In this document: positions 42,408 to 50,596 of the stretch, piece by piece | Layout: every line of letters starts with the position of its first letter | Position numbering within the stretch: position 1 is the first letter of the stretch | Position numbers and translations under genes: made by a program | The notes under the pieces: model-generated | What the model saw: only the letters and a program-made list of their open reading frames with translations | Database searches by the model: none | Told to the model about the DNA's origin: nothing | From: Leucobacter musarum subsp. musarum | GTDB taxonomy: Bacteria; Actinomycetota; Actinomycetes; Actinomycetales; Microbacteriaceae | DNA: 64,000 nucleotides | Assembly: GCF_001273845.1 (NCBI RefSeq) | Contig: NZ_JHBW01000069.1 | Coordinates: 153,072-217,071, forward strand | Reading direction: 5' to 3'

Positions 42408-42413
42408 TAGCAT
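42408..42413 (+). promoter_or_regulatory. -10 element of the third rhodanese gene
   Basis: TAGCAT lies six bases before the ATG at 42420, with no ribosome site. Confidence 0.55.
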
Positions 42414-42419
42414 CCGAGC

Positions 42420-43325
42420 ATGAGCACCGACACGAATTCCGCCCGCGACACGATCCTGATCACGGCCGAAGCCCTCGAAGCGCAGCTGGCCGCCGAGCGC
42501 GACCTGCCTGCTGAGGCGCCCCGCACTCGCCTGCTCGACGTGCGGTGGACGCTGCCGCGCCCCGACGGCCGCCCGGCTTTTGCCGAGGGGCACATTCCGG
42601 GCGCGGTCTACGTCGATCTCGACACCGAGCTCGCGCAGCACCTGACGCCCCAAGACGGACGCCACCCGCTGCCTGATGCCGCAGCCTTCCAAGCATCGGC
42701 CCGCGCCTGGGGCATTCGCGAGCAAGACGAGGTCGTCGCCTACGACGGCGGGGGTAACTACGCCTCGGCACGCGTGTGGTGGCTGCTGCGCGACGCCGGC
42801 TTCGATCGCGTGCGCCTGCTCGACGGCGCGATCCCGGCCTGGACCGAGGCGGGCTTCGCCCTCGAGACGGGCGAATCGACTGCGGTGCCGGGCGACGTCA
42901 CGCTAACCTCGGGCCGCCTGCCCGCGCTCGCGCTCGACGAGGTCGCCGCGTTCGTGGCCGACGGCGGCGCCCTGCTCGATGCGCGCGCACCCGAACGCTA
43001 TCGCGGCGACGAGGAGCCGATCGACCCCCGCGCCGGCCACATCCCCGGAGCGCTCAACGCTCCGACGGGCGGCAACCTCGACGACGACGGCCGCTTCCGC
43101 TCCACCGAGGAGCTGCGCGGTCGCTTCGCAAAACTCGGCGTCGACGGCTCGCACCCGATCGGTGCCTACTGCGGCTCGGGCGTCACCGCGACGCACAACC
43201 TCGTCGGGCTCGCGCTCGCGGGCTTCGATGGCGCGCTCTTCCCGGGATCCTGGTCGCAGTGGTCGAACCACGACGAGCTGCCCGTCGCGACGGGTTCGGC
43301 ACCCGGTTCGGCTTCGGCGGAATAG
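42420..43325 (+). CDS. sseA: 3-mercaptopyruvate/thiosulfate sulfurtransferase (third rhodanese)
   Basis: A 301-residue, SseA-type two-domain rhodanese: LLDVRWTLPRPDGRPAFAEGHIPGAVYVDLDTEL at the N-terminus, YDGGGNYASARVWWLLRDAGF in the inactive first domain, then LLDARAPERYRGDEEPIDPRAGHIPGALNAPT and the active loop YCGSGVTATHN. The loop CGSGVT is the mercaptopyruvate-type sequence. The stop is followed by a 15-bp hairpin terminator. It is transcribed alone, divergently from the FAD oxidase gene. Confidence 0.93.
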   Translation: MSTDTNSARDTILITAEALEAQLAAERDLPAEAPRTRLLDVRWTLPRPDGRPAFAEGHIPGAVYVDLDTELAQHLTPQDGRHPLPDAAAFQASARAWGIREQDEVVAYDGGGNYASARVWWLLRDAGFDRVRLLDGAIPAWTEAGFALETGESTAVPGDVTLTSGRLPALALDEVAAFVADGGALLDARAPERYRGDEEPIDPRAGHIPGALNAPTGGNLDDDGRFRSTEELRGRFAKLGVDGSHPIGAYCGSGVTATHNLVGLALAGFDGALFPGSWSQWSNHDELPVATGSAPGSASAE

Positions 43326-43341
43326 CTCCCCGCGCACGCAA

Positions 43342-43380
43342 GAGTGCGGGATCGCGATAGGCCACCGCGATCCCGCACTC
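43342..43380 (+). terminator. 15-bp hairpin terminator of sseA
   Basis: A perfect 15-bp stem (43342-43356 with 43366-43380) with a 9-base loop lies 17 bases beyond the stop codon. Confidence 0.85.
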
Positions 43381-43404
43381 CTGCCCCAATCCCGTTCCCA
43401 CCTC

Positions 43405-43488
43405 CGCCGAGACCCTCTGATCTCGCCGAGCGCCTCCCATCTGCACGCGCACTTCGGAGGCGCTCGGCGAGATCAGAGGGTCTCGGCG
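43405..43488. repeat. Long intergenic palindrome, family 1 copy B
   Basis: Perfect 33-bp arms (43405-43437 and 43456-43488) enclose an 18-base loop containing CTGCACGCGCAC. The arms share CTCTGATCTCGCCGAGCGCC with copies A and C. It lies between two convergent genes, next to a normal terminator, so it is not needed as one. Confidence 0.93.
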
Positions 43489-43513
43489 AGAACGGCACCG
43501 CACCACCCCCACC

Positions 43514-44767
43514 TCAGCGCAGCAGGCGCCGCCCCGCCGCGACCAGCGCCGCGTCTTCCTGGGGCGGGTGCACGCGCGCGCAGAGCACGTCGCGCAGCAG
43601 TCGCTCGAACGGATAGTGCCGTGACAGCCCGGGGTTGCCGATCGCCGCGACGGCGGCCTGCACCGCGGCGATCGCCGACCGCACGATCTGCACCTTCAGC
43701 ACGGGCGCTTGCGCGGCGACCGACGTCTCTCCGCGCTCGATGCGCAAGGCGGCACCGTAGAGCAGAGTCTCGGCCTGCGCGATCTGCGCATCGATCTCAC
43801 CCGTGACCGCTTGGATGTGCTCGGTCGTCGCGATCGACCGGCCGAGCGCCGCCGGCACGCGCTCGTGCGCGAAGCGGATGAACGCCGTGCGCGCCGCTCG
43901 GGCGACCCCGACGTAGAGCGCGCCGCCCTGCAGCCCGGCTCCGGCTTCGGCTGCCGCGGGGTTGCGGTACGACCCGTCGGGCTGCCGGGGAATCTCGACG
44001 AACGCGTCGGCCGGCACCACGACGTCACGGTAGATCACATTGTGCGTGTTCGTGGCGCGCAGCCCGAGGTGATCCCAGGTCGGCACCCACGTGATGCCGG
44101 GCGCGTCGGCGGGCACGATGAGGTGCCCCACGCGCGGCGTCTCGAGCGGCGCCGGATCACCCGGCCCCGACGACTCGGCGTCGCCCGCTGCCCCGCGCAC
44201 AGCGCCGCCCGACTCATCGGCGACCACCCATACCAGGTGCGTGTCGAGCGCGGCGCCCCCGGTCGCGTACGCCTTCTCGCCGTTCAGCACCCACCCGTCG
44301 GCGGTGCGCCGCGCCACCGTGGCGGGCAGCCCGCCGCGCGCCGGTGCTCCGAGCTCGGGTTCGGCGCGAATCGCGTTCGCGAGCGTGGGCCGTTCGGCGC
44401 TGCGGCGCGCGAACGCCAGATAGGTTTCTTCGGGCCATGCACCGCTGCCGTCTTGCGAGCTGTGGGCGCTGAGCGCGTTCTGCGCGAGCAGCGCGACCGA
44501 CGCGTCGCCCTCGCCGAGTGCGACGAGAATGCGCGCGACGTCGAGCGCCCCGAGCCCCGGCCCGCCGAATCGCTCAGGCACGGTCGCCGTGAGCAGACCG
44601 GCGCGATGCGCGATCTCGAGGCCGCGCTCGGGCACGGAGCCGTCGATGTCGGCTGCAGGCGCGTGCTCTGCGATTTCGGCGGCGACCGCGGTGAGCGCGG
44701 CCTCGCTGAGATCGGGGCGCACGAACGTCAGTTGTGCCGTATCAACCTGCACCGCAGCCACGCTCAC
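43514..44767 (-). CDS. Acyl-CoA dehydrogenase-like flavin monooxygenase (SfnC/DszC type)
   Basis: A 417-residue protein with the acyl-CoA dehydrogenase fold: AGLLTATVPERFGGPGLGALDVARILVALGEGDAS, LNGEKAYATGGAALDTHLVWVVADE, DHLGLRATNTHNVIYRDVVVPAD, and a C-terminal FERLLRDVLCARVHPPQEDAAL. It lacks the catalytic Glu region of true dehydrogenases, and its WDHLGLRATNTH segment is the form seen in FMNH2-dependent DszC/SfnC monooxygenases that oxidise sulfur compounds. The start is GTG 44765-44767, which overlaps the stop of a 35-codon upstream frame. It is transcribed alone on the minus strand. Confidence 0.85.
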   Translation of the reverse strand: MSVAAVQVDTAQLTFVRPDLSEAALTAVAAEIAEHAPAADIDGSVPERGLEIAHRAGLLTATVPERFGGPGLGALDVARILVALGEGDASVALLAQNALSAHSSQDGSGAWPEETYLAFARRSAERPTLANAIRAEPELGAPARGGLPATVARRTADGWVLNGEKAYATGGAALDTHLVWVVADESGGAVRGAAGDAESSGPGDPAPLETPRVGHLIVPADAPGITWVPTWDHLGLRATNTHNVIYRDVVVPADAFVEIPRQPDGSYRNPAAAEAGAGLQGGALYVGVARAARTAFIRFAHERVPAALGRSIATTEHIQAVTGEIDAQIAQAETLLYGAALRIERGETSVAAQAPVLKVQIVRSAIAAVQAAVAAIGNPGLSRHYPFERLLRDVLCARVHPPQEDAALVAAGRRLLR

Positions 44768-44871
44768 CGGATCCCTTCAACCGGGAAGTCCCCGTGGTCC
44801 CCAGTGAGACCGACCGTGCGATCAACGGTGTGTCGATCCACCTGTAGGCGGTTCGTGAAGAGAGATATCAC
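44764..44871 (-). CDS. Possible 35-residue leader peptide of the SfnC/DszC-like gene
   Basis: A small frame (GTG start at 44869-44871; MISLFTNRLQVDRHTVDRT...) has AAAGGA five bases before its start, and its TGA overlaps the GTG of the monooxygenase gene (GTGA). The beginning weakly recalls the short leader peptides, with pattern T-(S/N)-R-x-x-V-D, that precede sulfur genes in other actinobacteria. Translation is suggested by the ribosome site, not shown. It may instead be non-coding leader sequence. Confidence 0.4.
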   Translation of the reverse strand: MISLFTNRLQVDRHTVDRTVGLTGDHGDFPVEGIR

Positions 44872-45378
44872 TGCAGTCCTTTCTCGCTGCACGCATGCGT
44901 GCTCATGCTCCATTCGAGCAATGGGAGCCAGGGAGAGTCCAAGCACCAGGCGGAATGAGGAGTCATCACTGATCCGCATGGTTGGCGTCGGTGAGTGCAG
45001 GATCCGCGTGATCTCGCGGGTCTGCGCGCCTTCGAGCGGGTGCGGCGCGTGCGGCATGTGACGCGCGGGGGCCGACTCTTACGCGATGTGTCGCGCGGGG
45101 CGCGTCACACGGCGCAACCTCGCGCGGGGTGCGCTGAGCGGGGTGGGGGACCGCTCTGCCCCTACCGCCGCATGCACGGCGCCCGTAGCCCTGTTCCCCC
45201 ACACCCGCCGAGCCCCTCTGATCTCGCCGAGCGCCTCTCATCTGTGCGCGCAGATCGGGAGCGTTCGGCGAGATCAGAGGGGCTCGGCAGGGAAGGGCGC
45301 GGGGGCGCACGGGAAGCCAGGCTGAGCGCGGGCTCGGCGGGGCCGAGTGGGGAGGGTCGGCCGCAGGCCGGGCCGGGC
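44872..45378. other. Long non-coding stretch upstream of the SfnC/DszC-like gene
   Basis: A 507-base region between the LysR gene end and the leader frame. It contains palindrome copy C (45207-45288), a GC-rich stretch with repeated GCGCGGGG between 45060 and 45130, and no frame with a ribosome site other than the short leader. The promoter of the downstream gene must lie within it, but no box was recognised. Confidence 0.6.
45207..45288. repeat. Long intergenic palindrome, family 1 copy C
   Basis: Perfect 24-bp arms (45207-45230 and 45265-45288) continue with further GC pairs. The loop contains an inner hairpin ATCTG-TGCGCG-CAGAT in the place of GCACGCGCAC in the other copies. It lies beyond the 3' end of the LysR gene. 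Confidence 0.93.
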
Positions 45379-46263
45379 CTACGCCGAGACTGCGCGCAAG
45401 CGGCGGTAACGGTGCGCCGCGAAGAACTCGGTTAAGGCGGTGCGGGCCGTCTCTTCGAGCGCGGCGTCGACCCCTCGGCGCGACGCGAGGTTCACGCCGA
45501 TCTCGCCGAGTTCGGGCAGCGACGGGCGCACCTCGAGGCCGGCCGGTGCCGACTCGCCGGCGGCCGGCAGCACCGCGACGCCGAGACCGGCGCGGGCTGC
45601 CGCGATGACACCTTCGAGGCTCACCGACTCGACGGCGATCTGCACCTGATAGCCGGCCTGGTTCAGTTCGTGCAGTGCGCGCTGGCGCATGCCGCACGGT
45701 TCCACGTAGGCGACGAGCGGCAGGGGCCCGTCGGCCGTCGGCGGCTCCCAGCCGGGAGCGGCGTACCACTGCAACTGCAGCGATCCGATTTCGACGCCCA
45801 CCGTCTCCGCACCGAAGCCGAGAATGACCGCCAGGTCGACTTCGCCTCGGCCCACGGCTTCGCTGATCTGTGTCGATCGATCGATCGTGAACTGCACCTG
45901 TTTGTCGGGGTATGCCCCGCTGATGGTGCGCAGCAGTTCGGGCAAGATCTGTTCGGCGGCCGTTTCGGTCGAACCGATCGTCACCTGCTGCCGGTGCCCG
46001 GTCTCGAGCCGAATGAGGGCTTCGTCGTGCGCGGCGAGAATGCGGCGCGCTTCGGCGAGGAGTGCCTCCCCCGCCGTCGTGAAGCGAATCTTGCGGCCAT
46101 CGCGTTCGATCAGTGTTTGCCCGATGCGCTGTTCGAGCAGCCGCACATGCTGGCTGACCGCCGGCTGGCTCAGGTGCAGCACGGTCGCGGCGCGGCCGAA
46201 ACCTCCGTATTCCGAGATCGCCTGAAAGGTCCGCAAGTGCGAAATCTCGAGAATGGAAGACAT
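45379..46263 (-). CDS. LysR-family transcriptional regulator
   Basis: A 294-residue protein. Residues ~6-65 hold the LysR helix-turn-helix (LRTFQAISEYGGFGRAATVLHLSQPAVSQHVRLLEQRIGQTLIERDGRKIRFTTAGEALL), and from ~residue 93 comes the periplasmic-binding-like effector domain (QVTIGSTETAAEQILPELLR...VDLAVILGFG). It likely controls the sulfur genes on its left. The start codon lies in the left half of a perfect palindrome with a T-N11-A core, so it probably represses its own synthesis. A start further upstream would lie outside this palindrome and has no support. Confidence 0.93.
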   Translation of the reverse strand: MSSILEISHLRTFQAISEYGGFGRAATVLHLSQPAVSQHVRLLEQRIGQTLIERDGRKIRFTTAGEALLAEARRILAAHDEALIRLETGHRQQVTIGSTETAAEQILPELLRTISGAYPDKQVQFTIDRSTQISEAVGRGEVDLAVILGFGAETVGVEIGSLQLQWYAAPGWEPPTADGPLPLVAYVEPCGMRQRALHELNQAGYQVQIAVESVSLEGVIAAARAGLGVAVLPAAGESAPAGLEVRPSLPELGEIGVNLASRRGVDAALEETARTALTEFFAAHRYRRLRAVSA

Positions 46264-46279
46264 AAGCCGAGCTTATGTC
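46259..46279. promoter_or_regulatory. LysR-box palindrome over the LysR start codon
   Basis: GACATAAGC and GCTTATGTC form a perfect 9-bp inverted repeat with a 3-base spacer, containing the LysR core T-N11-A (TAAGCCGAGCTTA). It covers the ATG of the regulator gene. It is a strong autoregulation candidate. Confidence 0.75.
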
Positions 46280-46309
46280 AGATCATCGGTTCTTTTGCGG
46301 TACTGAGAC

Positions 46310-47191
46310 TTACTTCGTCACACGCAGCACGGGAAAGCGCTCGCGCAGTGCAGTGAGCAGGCCGACTTCGTCGATCGTGCCCGTCACGCGACCGGCGACC
46401 GCTTGCACCTCGGGCACCGCCTGACCCATCGCGACCGAGTCTCCGCGCTTCGCGGCCCATCGCAGCATCTCGATGTCATTGCGCCCATCGCCCGCAGCGA
46501 AGACGCGCGTGCCATCGATGCCGAGGTGCGACGCCACGACCTCGAGCGCGCTCGCCTTTGTGACCCCGTCGGGCGCGATATCGAGCCATGACGTGCTGCC
46601 GACGGCGTACGAGACATGGGTGAGCCCCATCGTGCTCACAACATCGAGAAACTCTTCAAGACGGTGATCGGGTGACACGACGACCACTCGCGACGCCTGC
46701 ACGCCGAGCAGTTCTTCGAACGGCACCCGGCGCTGCGTCGACGGCAGCGTGCCCGTCGGAATCTCTTCGGTGTAGAGGAACCCGCCATCGGCGAGCTCGA
46801 CCGCGAATCGGGCGGTCACCAGCTGCGTGCGAATCTTGCGCAGCGCATCACTCGGGTCGAACGCCTCGACGAACTCACGACGGTACGCACGCGGTGCGAG
46901 CGCGTCGCGGCGCAGCGTCACGGCACCGTTCGCAGCGATGACCCACTCGGGGCGAATCTGCAGTCGCTCGACGATCGGCAGGGTCGCATCGACGGAGCGC
47001 CCGGTCGCGATGACGACCTCGTGCCCCAACTCGTGGAGCTCACGGATCGCTGCGGCCAGATCCTGGTCGATATGCCCGCCGGCGGCGTCATCGCCCGCGC
47101 CCTCGCCGAAGCCGTGGTTGAGCACGGTCCCGTCGATGTCGAGCGCAATGAGGTGACGTTCTGCGGCGGGAATGCGAGGGGCGTTGCTCAT
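46310..47191 (-). CDS. HAD-superfamily phosphatase (Cof-type)
   Basis: A 293-residue HAD hydrolase of subfamily IIB. DIDGTVL is motif I with the nucleophile Asp, ATGRS motif II, and AAGDGRNDIEML motif IV with the metal-binding acids. A C2-type cap lies between. Likely substrates are sugar phosphates or FMN/PLP. AGGAG precedes the ATG, which lies four bases after the serS stop, so it is co-transcribed with serS. Confidence 0.88.
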   Translation of the reverse strand: MSNAPRIPAAERHLIALDIDGTVLNHGFGEGAGDDAAGGHIDQDLAAAIRELHELGHEVVIATGRSVDATLPIVERLQIRPEWVIAANGAVTLRRDALAPRAYRREFVEAFDPSDALRKIRTQLVTARFAVELADGGFLYTEEIPTGTLPSTQRRVPFEELLGVQASRVVVVSPDHRLEEFLDVVSTMGLTHVSYAVGSTSWLDIAPDGVTKASALEVVASHLGIDGTRVFAAGDGRNDIEMLRWAAKRGDSVAMGQAVPEVQAVAGRVTGTIDEVGLLTALRERFPVLRVTK

Positions 47192-47195
47192 GCGG

Positions 47196-48467
47196 TTAGG
47201 CTCCTGCGATCGGTGTCAGCACTTCGAGGCCACCGAGGTAGGGGCGCAGCACCTCGGGCACGCGCACACTGCCATCGGCTTGCTGGTGCGTCTCGAGGAT
47301 CGCCACAATCCACCGCGTCGTCGCGAGCGTTCCGTTCAGCGTTGCCACCGCCGCGGTCTTGCCGCTCTCGGTGCGATACCGCGTCGACAGGCGTCGCGCC
47401 TGGTACGTCGTGCAGTTGCTCGTCGAGGTGAGCTCGCGGTACGCATCTTGCGTCGGCACCCACGCCTCGATGTCGAACTTGCGCGCGGCACTCGACCCGA
47501 GGTCGCCCGCGGCGACGTCGATGACGCGGTAGTGCAGACCCAGCGACTGCAGCATGTCTTCTTGCCACGCGACCAGGCGATCGTGCTCGGCCTCGGCCTC
47601 GGCCGGGTCGGTATAGACAAACATCTCGAGCTTGTTGAACTGGTGCACGCGCAGAATGCCGCGGGTGTCTTTGCCGTGCGACCCGGCCTCGCTGCGGTAA
47701 CAAGTCGACCAGCCGGCGTAGCGCAGCGGCCCGTCGTTCAGATCGACGATCTCGTCGGAGTGGTACCCCGCGAGCGCGACCTCGCTCGTGCCGGTGAGGA
47801 AGAGGTCTTGCGCTGGTAGGTGGTAAACCTCGTCGGCGTGCTCACCGAGAAAGCCGGTGCCCTGCATGATTTCGGGCTTCACGAGCGTCGGCGTGATCAG
47901 CGGCGTGAAGCCGTGGTCGAGCGCGCGGTTGAGCGCGTGGTTCATGAGCGCCAGCTCGAGGCGGGCGCCGACGCCGCGCAAGAAGTAGAAGCGGGCGCCC
48001 GACACCTTCGCGCCGCGCTCCATGTCGATGGCGCCGAGCAGTTCGCCGAGCTCCAGGTGATCGCGGGGCTCGAAGTCGAACGTCGGCTGCTCGCCCACGG
48101 TGCGCAACGTGACGAAGTTCTCTTCGCCGCCGGCCGGCACGCCATCGATAATGAGGTTCTGAATGCTCAGCGCAAGCGTCTCGAACTCTGCCTCGGCGGC
48201 TTTCGCCCGCGCGTCGGCGGCCTTCACGGCGGCGGCGAGCTGCTGCGCCTGCGCGATGAGCGCGGGCTTCTCCTCTTTCGAGGCGGCCTTCACCTGCTTG
48301 CCGAACTCATTCTGTTCGGCGCGCAGCGACTCGAACTCGCCGAGCGCAGCACGACGACTCGCATCGGCGGCGAGCGCCTGATCTACCACCGCCTCGTCGT
48401 TTCCACGAGCGCGCTGCGAGCGCTTGACGGCTTCGGGATCGTTGCGGAGCAGTACTGGATCGATCAC
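47196..48467 (-). CDS. serS: Seryl-tRNA synthetase
   Basis: A 423-residue class II synthetase. The N-terminal coiled-coil arm spans ~residues 30-105. Motif 2 is [29 protein letters not shown] and motif 3 is [16 protein letters not shown]. It charges tRNA-Ser, including the tRNA at 26862. The start is GTG 48465-48467, with no ribosome site but TAAGCT seven bases upstream. Divergent from the diacylglycerol-kinase-like gene. Confidence 0.97.
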   Translation of the reverse strand: MIDPVLLRNDPEAVKRSQRARGNDEAVVDQALAADASRRAALGEFESLRAEQNEFGKQVKAASKEEKPALIAQAQQLAAAVKAADARAKAAEAEFETLALSIQNLIIDGVPAGGEENFVTLRTVGEQPTFDFEPRDHLELGELLGAIDMERGAKVSGARFYFLRGVGARLELALMNHALNRALDHGFTPLITPTLVKPEIMQGTGFLGEHADEVYHLPAQDLFLTGTSEVALAGYHSDEIVDLNDGPLRYAGWSTCYRSEAGSHGKDTRGILRVHQFNKLEMFVYTDPAEAEAEHDRLVAWQEDMLQSLGLHYRVIDVAAGDLGSSAARKFDIEAWVPTQDAYRELTSTSNCTTYQARRLSTRYRTESGKTAAVATLNGTLATTRWIVAILETHQQADGSVRVPEVLRPYLGGLEVLTPIAGA

Positions 48468-48474
48468 GCGCTCC

Positions 48475-48480
48475 AGCTTA
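48475..48480 (-). promoter_or_regulatory. -10 element of serS
   Basis: TAAGCT on the minus strand, seven bases before the GTG start. It fits a leaderless transcript. Confidence 0.5.
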
Positions 48481-48513
48481 CCGGGGCGGAGCCTCGGAAC
48501 GGCTGGCCGGCAC

Positions 48514-48519
48514 TACGCT
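48514..48519 (+). promoter_or_regulatory. -10 element of the lipid-kinase gene
   Basis: TACGCT lies six bases before the ATG at 48526. The same hexamer at the same distance precedes the HAD gene at 52345, and at seven bases precedes pheA. Confidence 0.55.
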
Positions 48520-48525
48520 GGAGCC

Positions 48526-49524
48526 ATGCCCGACACCCCCGCGCACTACCTGCCCAGTGCCGCCGTCGTGTATCACCCCCTCAAGACCGACCTCGCTGCG
48601 CTGCGCGCGGCGGTCGGCCAGTACGAGCAATCGGCCGGCTGGGGAGCAACGCGCTGGTACGAAACCGATGCTGATGATGCGGGCGTGCGCGCGACGCGGC
48701 AGGCCGTCGCTGACGGTGCGAACGTGGTGCTCGGCAGCGGTGGCGACGGCACCGTGCGGGCGGTGGCCGAGGCGCTCAGAGGCACGGGGATCCCGCTCGC
48801 GATCGTGCCCCAGGGCACGGGCAACTTGCTCGCCCGCAACCTCGGCGCGCCCCTCAACCGCATCGACGACGTGGTGCGCGCCGCCTTTACCGGCCGCAAT
48901 CGCCCGATCGACCTCGGTATCGCACGCATCGTGCGCGCCGATGAGACGGAGAGCGAACACGTCTTTCTCGTGCTCGCCGGCATGGGTCTCGATGCGCGCG
49001 CCATTTCGGCGACGAAGTCGACGCTCAAGAAGCGGGTCGGCTGGTTGGCCTACGTCGACGCCGGGGTGCGCACGATGATCACCGACCGGCCGCTGCAGAT
49101 TCACTACTCCGTCGATCGGTCGGCGGTGAAGCCCCTGTCGGTCTACACGGTAATGATCGGCAATTGCGGGTTGATGCCCGGCGGCGTGCTACTCATTCCC
49201 GACGCCGAACTCGACGACGGCAAACTCGACGTCGTCGCCTTGCGACCCCTCGGGCCGTTCTCATGGCTGCGCATCTGGAACAAGATCGGGTGGGAGAACG
49301 GCGTGCTGCGACGATCCCGCGCCGGCCGCAAGATCATCGACCTCGTCAACGACACCCGCAGCGTTTCGTACCTGCGCGCCGAGCGGTATGCGCTCGCGGT
49401 GCCGAAACCCGAGCCGATTCAGCTCGACGGCGACGACTTCGGCTACGCACTCACCGTGACCGGTGAGGTCGACCCGGGCGCGCTCGTGGTGCGCGTGCTG
49501 CCCGAGTGGCACGTGAGCGCCTAA
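48526..49524 (+). CDS. Diacylglycerol kinase / lipid kinase family protein
   Basis: A 332-residue protein with the catalytic domain of diacylglycerol and sphingosine kinases: GSGGDGTVRAVAEAL (glycine-rich ATP site with GGDGT) and IVPQGTGNLLARNLGAP, followed by a beta-rich C-terminal domain. It phosphorylates a lipid using ATP; in actinobacteria members make phosphatidic acid or act on isoprenoid or mannolipid precursors. It is divergent from serS with a 58-base gap that holds both promoters. Confidence 0.92.
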   Translation: MPDTPAHYLPSAAVVYHPLKTDLAALRAAVGQYEQSAGWGATRWYETDADDAGVRATRQAVADGANVVLGSGGDGTVRAVAEALRGTGIPLAIVPQGTGNLLARNLGAPLNRIDDVVRAAFTGRNRPIDLGIARIVRADETESEHVFLVLAGMGLDARAISATKSTLKKRVGWLAYVDAGVRTMITDRPLQIHYSVDRSAVKPLSVYTVMIGNCGLMPGGVLLIPDAELDDGKLDVVALRPLGPFSWLRIWNKIGWENGVLRRSRAGRKIIDLVNDTRSVSYLRAERYALAVPKPEPIQLDGDDFGYALTVTGEVDPGALVVRVLPEWHVSA

Positions 49525-49556
49525 AGCTTCAGTGGGCGCCGGATCACCCGGCCGAT

Positions 49557-50516
49557 CTACGCTTCGCCGTCGGGGGTACCTTCGATGACGCCGCGCAGCC
49601 AATCGCGGGCGTCGCGGAATCGATCGTTGTCGTGCAGGTCACGCACCGTTGCGGTGACGCGGTCGGCGCGCGGGTACGACCCGAGGAAGGTCATCTTGGG
49701 GCTGAAGCGCTTCACGCCGAGCAGGGCGTCGGCGACGCGCTCGTCTTTGACGTGCCCCTCGGCGTCGATGACGAAGCGGTAGCGCCCCATGCGGTCGCCG
49801 ATCGGGCGCGAGGCGAGCAACGTGAGGTTCACGCCGCGCGCTGCGAACTGCTCGAGCAGGTCGAGCAGCGCGCCGGGGCGGTCTTCAGGGAGTTCGACGA
49901 TGAGTGAGGTCTTGTCGGCACCGGTGGGTTCGGCCACAGGCACGCTGCGACTCACGAGCACGAAGCGTGTCATCGCGTCGGGGTTCTCGGCAATGCCTTC
50001 GGCGAGCACGTCGACGTCGTAGTGATCTTCGATGCCCGGGGGTGCGATCGCCGCGTCGATGCCTTTCTCGGGGGCAAAGAGGTCTGCTGCGGCTTGCACG
50101 TTCGAGGTGGCGACGAGGTGCCGGTGTGTCGGTCGCGCGTCGTCGAGCCAGGCACGGCACTGCGCGTAGGCGACCGGATGGCCCGATACAACGTTGACGT
50201 CTGCGAGCGCGGTGCCGCGACGTGCGACGAGCACGAAGCGCACGGGCACCAGGTATTCGCCGACGATGCGCAGGCCGGGAATGGTGGCCAGGGCGTCTTG
50301 AGCCACGGTCACTCCGCCGTCGATCGAGTTCTCGATCGCGATCATCGCCGCGTCGCTCGCACCGGTCACGACGTCGTTGAGCGCTTCGCCGAGATTGTCG
50401 ACGGGGTGCCAGTGCTGGCCGACGGCTTCGGGGACCTGCTTCAGTGCCGCCTCCGTAAAGGTTCCCGCCGGCCCCAGGTAGGAGTATCGACGGGAAGCGG
50501 AGGATTCGTGCGACAT
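49557..50516 (-). CDS. pheA: Prephenate dehydratase
   Basis: A 319-residue protein that converts prephenate to phenylpyruvate. YSYLGPAGTFTEAAL and IENSIDGGVTVAQD mark the catalytic domain; NPDAMTRFVLVSR contains the TRF motif. The C-terminal ACT domain, DKTSLIVELPEDRPGALLDLLEQFAARGVNLTLLASRPI, binds Phe for feedback control. The frame is open to 50558, but a TACGCT box seven bases before the ATG at 50514-50516 supports a leaderless start there. Confidence 0.95.
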   Translation of the reverse strand: MSHESSASRRYSYLGPAGTFTEAALKQVPEAVGQHWHPVDNLGEALNDVVTGASDAAMIAIENSIDGGVTVAQDALATIPGLRIVGEYLVPVRFVLVARRGTALADVNVVSGHPVAYAQCRAWLDDARPTHRHLVATSNVQAAADLFAPEKGIDAAIAPPGIEDHYDVDVLAEGIAENPDAMTRFVLVSRSVPVAEPTGADKTSLIVELPEDRPGALLDLLEQFAARGVNLTLLASRPIGDRMGRYRFVIDAEGHVKDERVADALLGVKRFSPKMTFLGSYPRADRVTATVRDLHDNDRFRDARDWLRGVIEGTPDGEA

Positions 50517-50523
50517 GCCCCTG

Positions 50524-50529
50524 AGCGTA
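50524..50529 (-). promoter_or_regulatory. -10 element of pheA
   Basis: TACGCT on the minus strand, seven bases before the ATG at 50516. It fits a leaderless start. Confidence 0.5.
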
Positions 50530-50596
50530 CCGGAGGAGCGCTCAGGAGAATGTCGCAATGCCGCCTCCTCAGGAGCGGTACGTCAGCAGCGCAGCG

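Noticed and set aside
44764..45057. 97-residue version of the frame upstream of the SfnC/DszC-like gene
   Set aside because: Only the last 35 codons have a ribosome site; the upstream part overlaps apparent non-coding DNA.
6048..45288. CRISPR array made of the repeated palindromes
   Set aside because: Copies are tens of kilobases apart with no spacers or cas genes.
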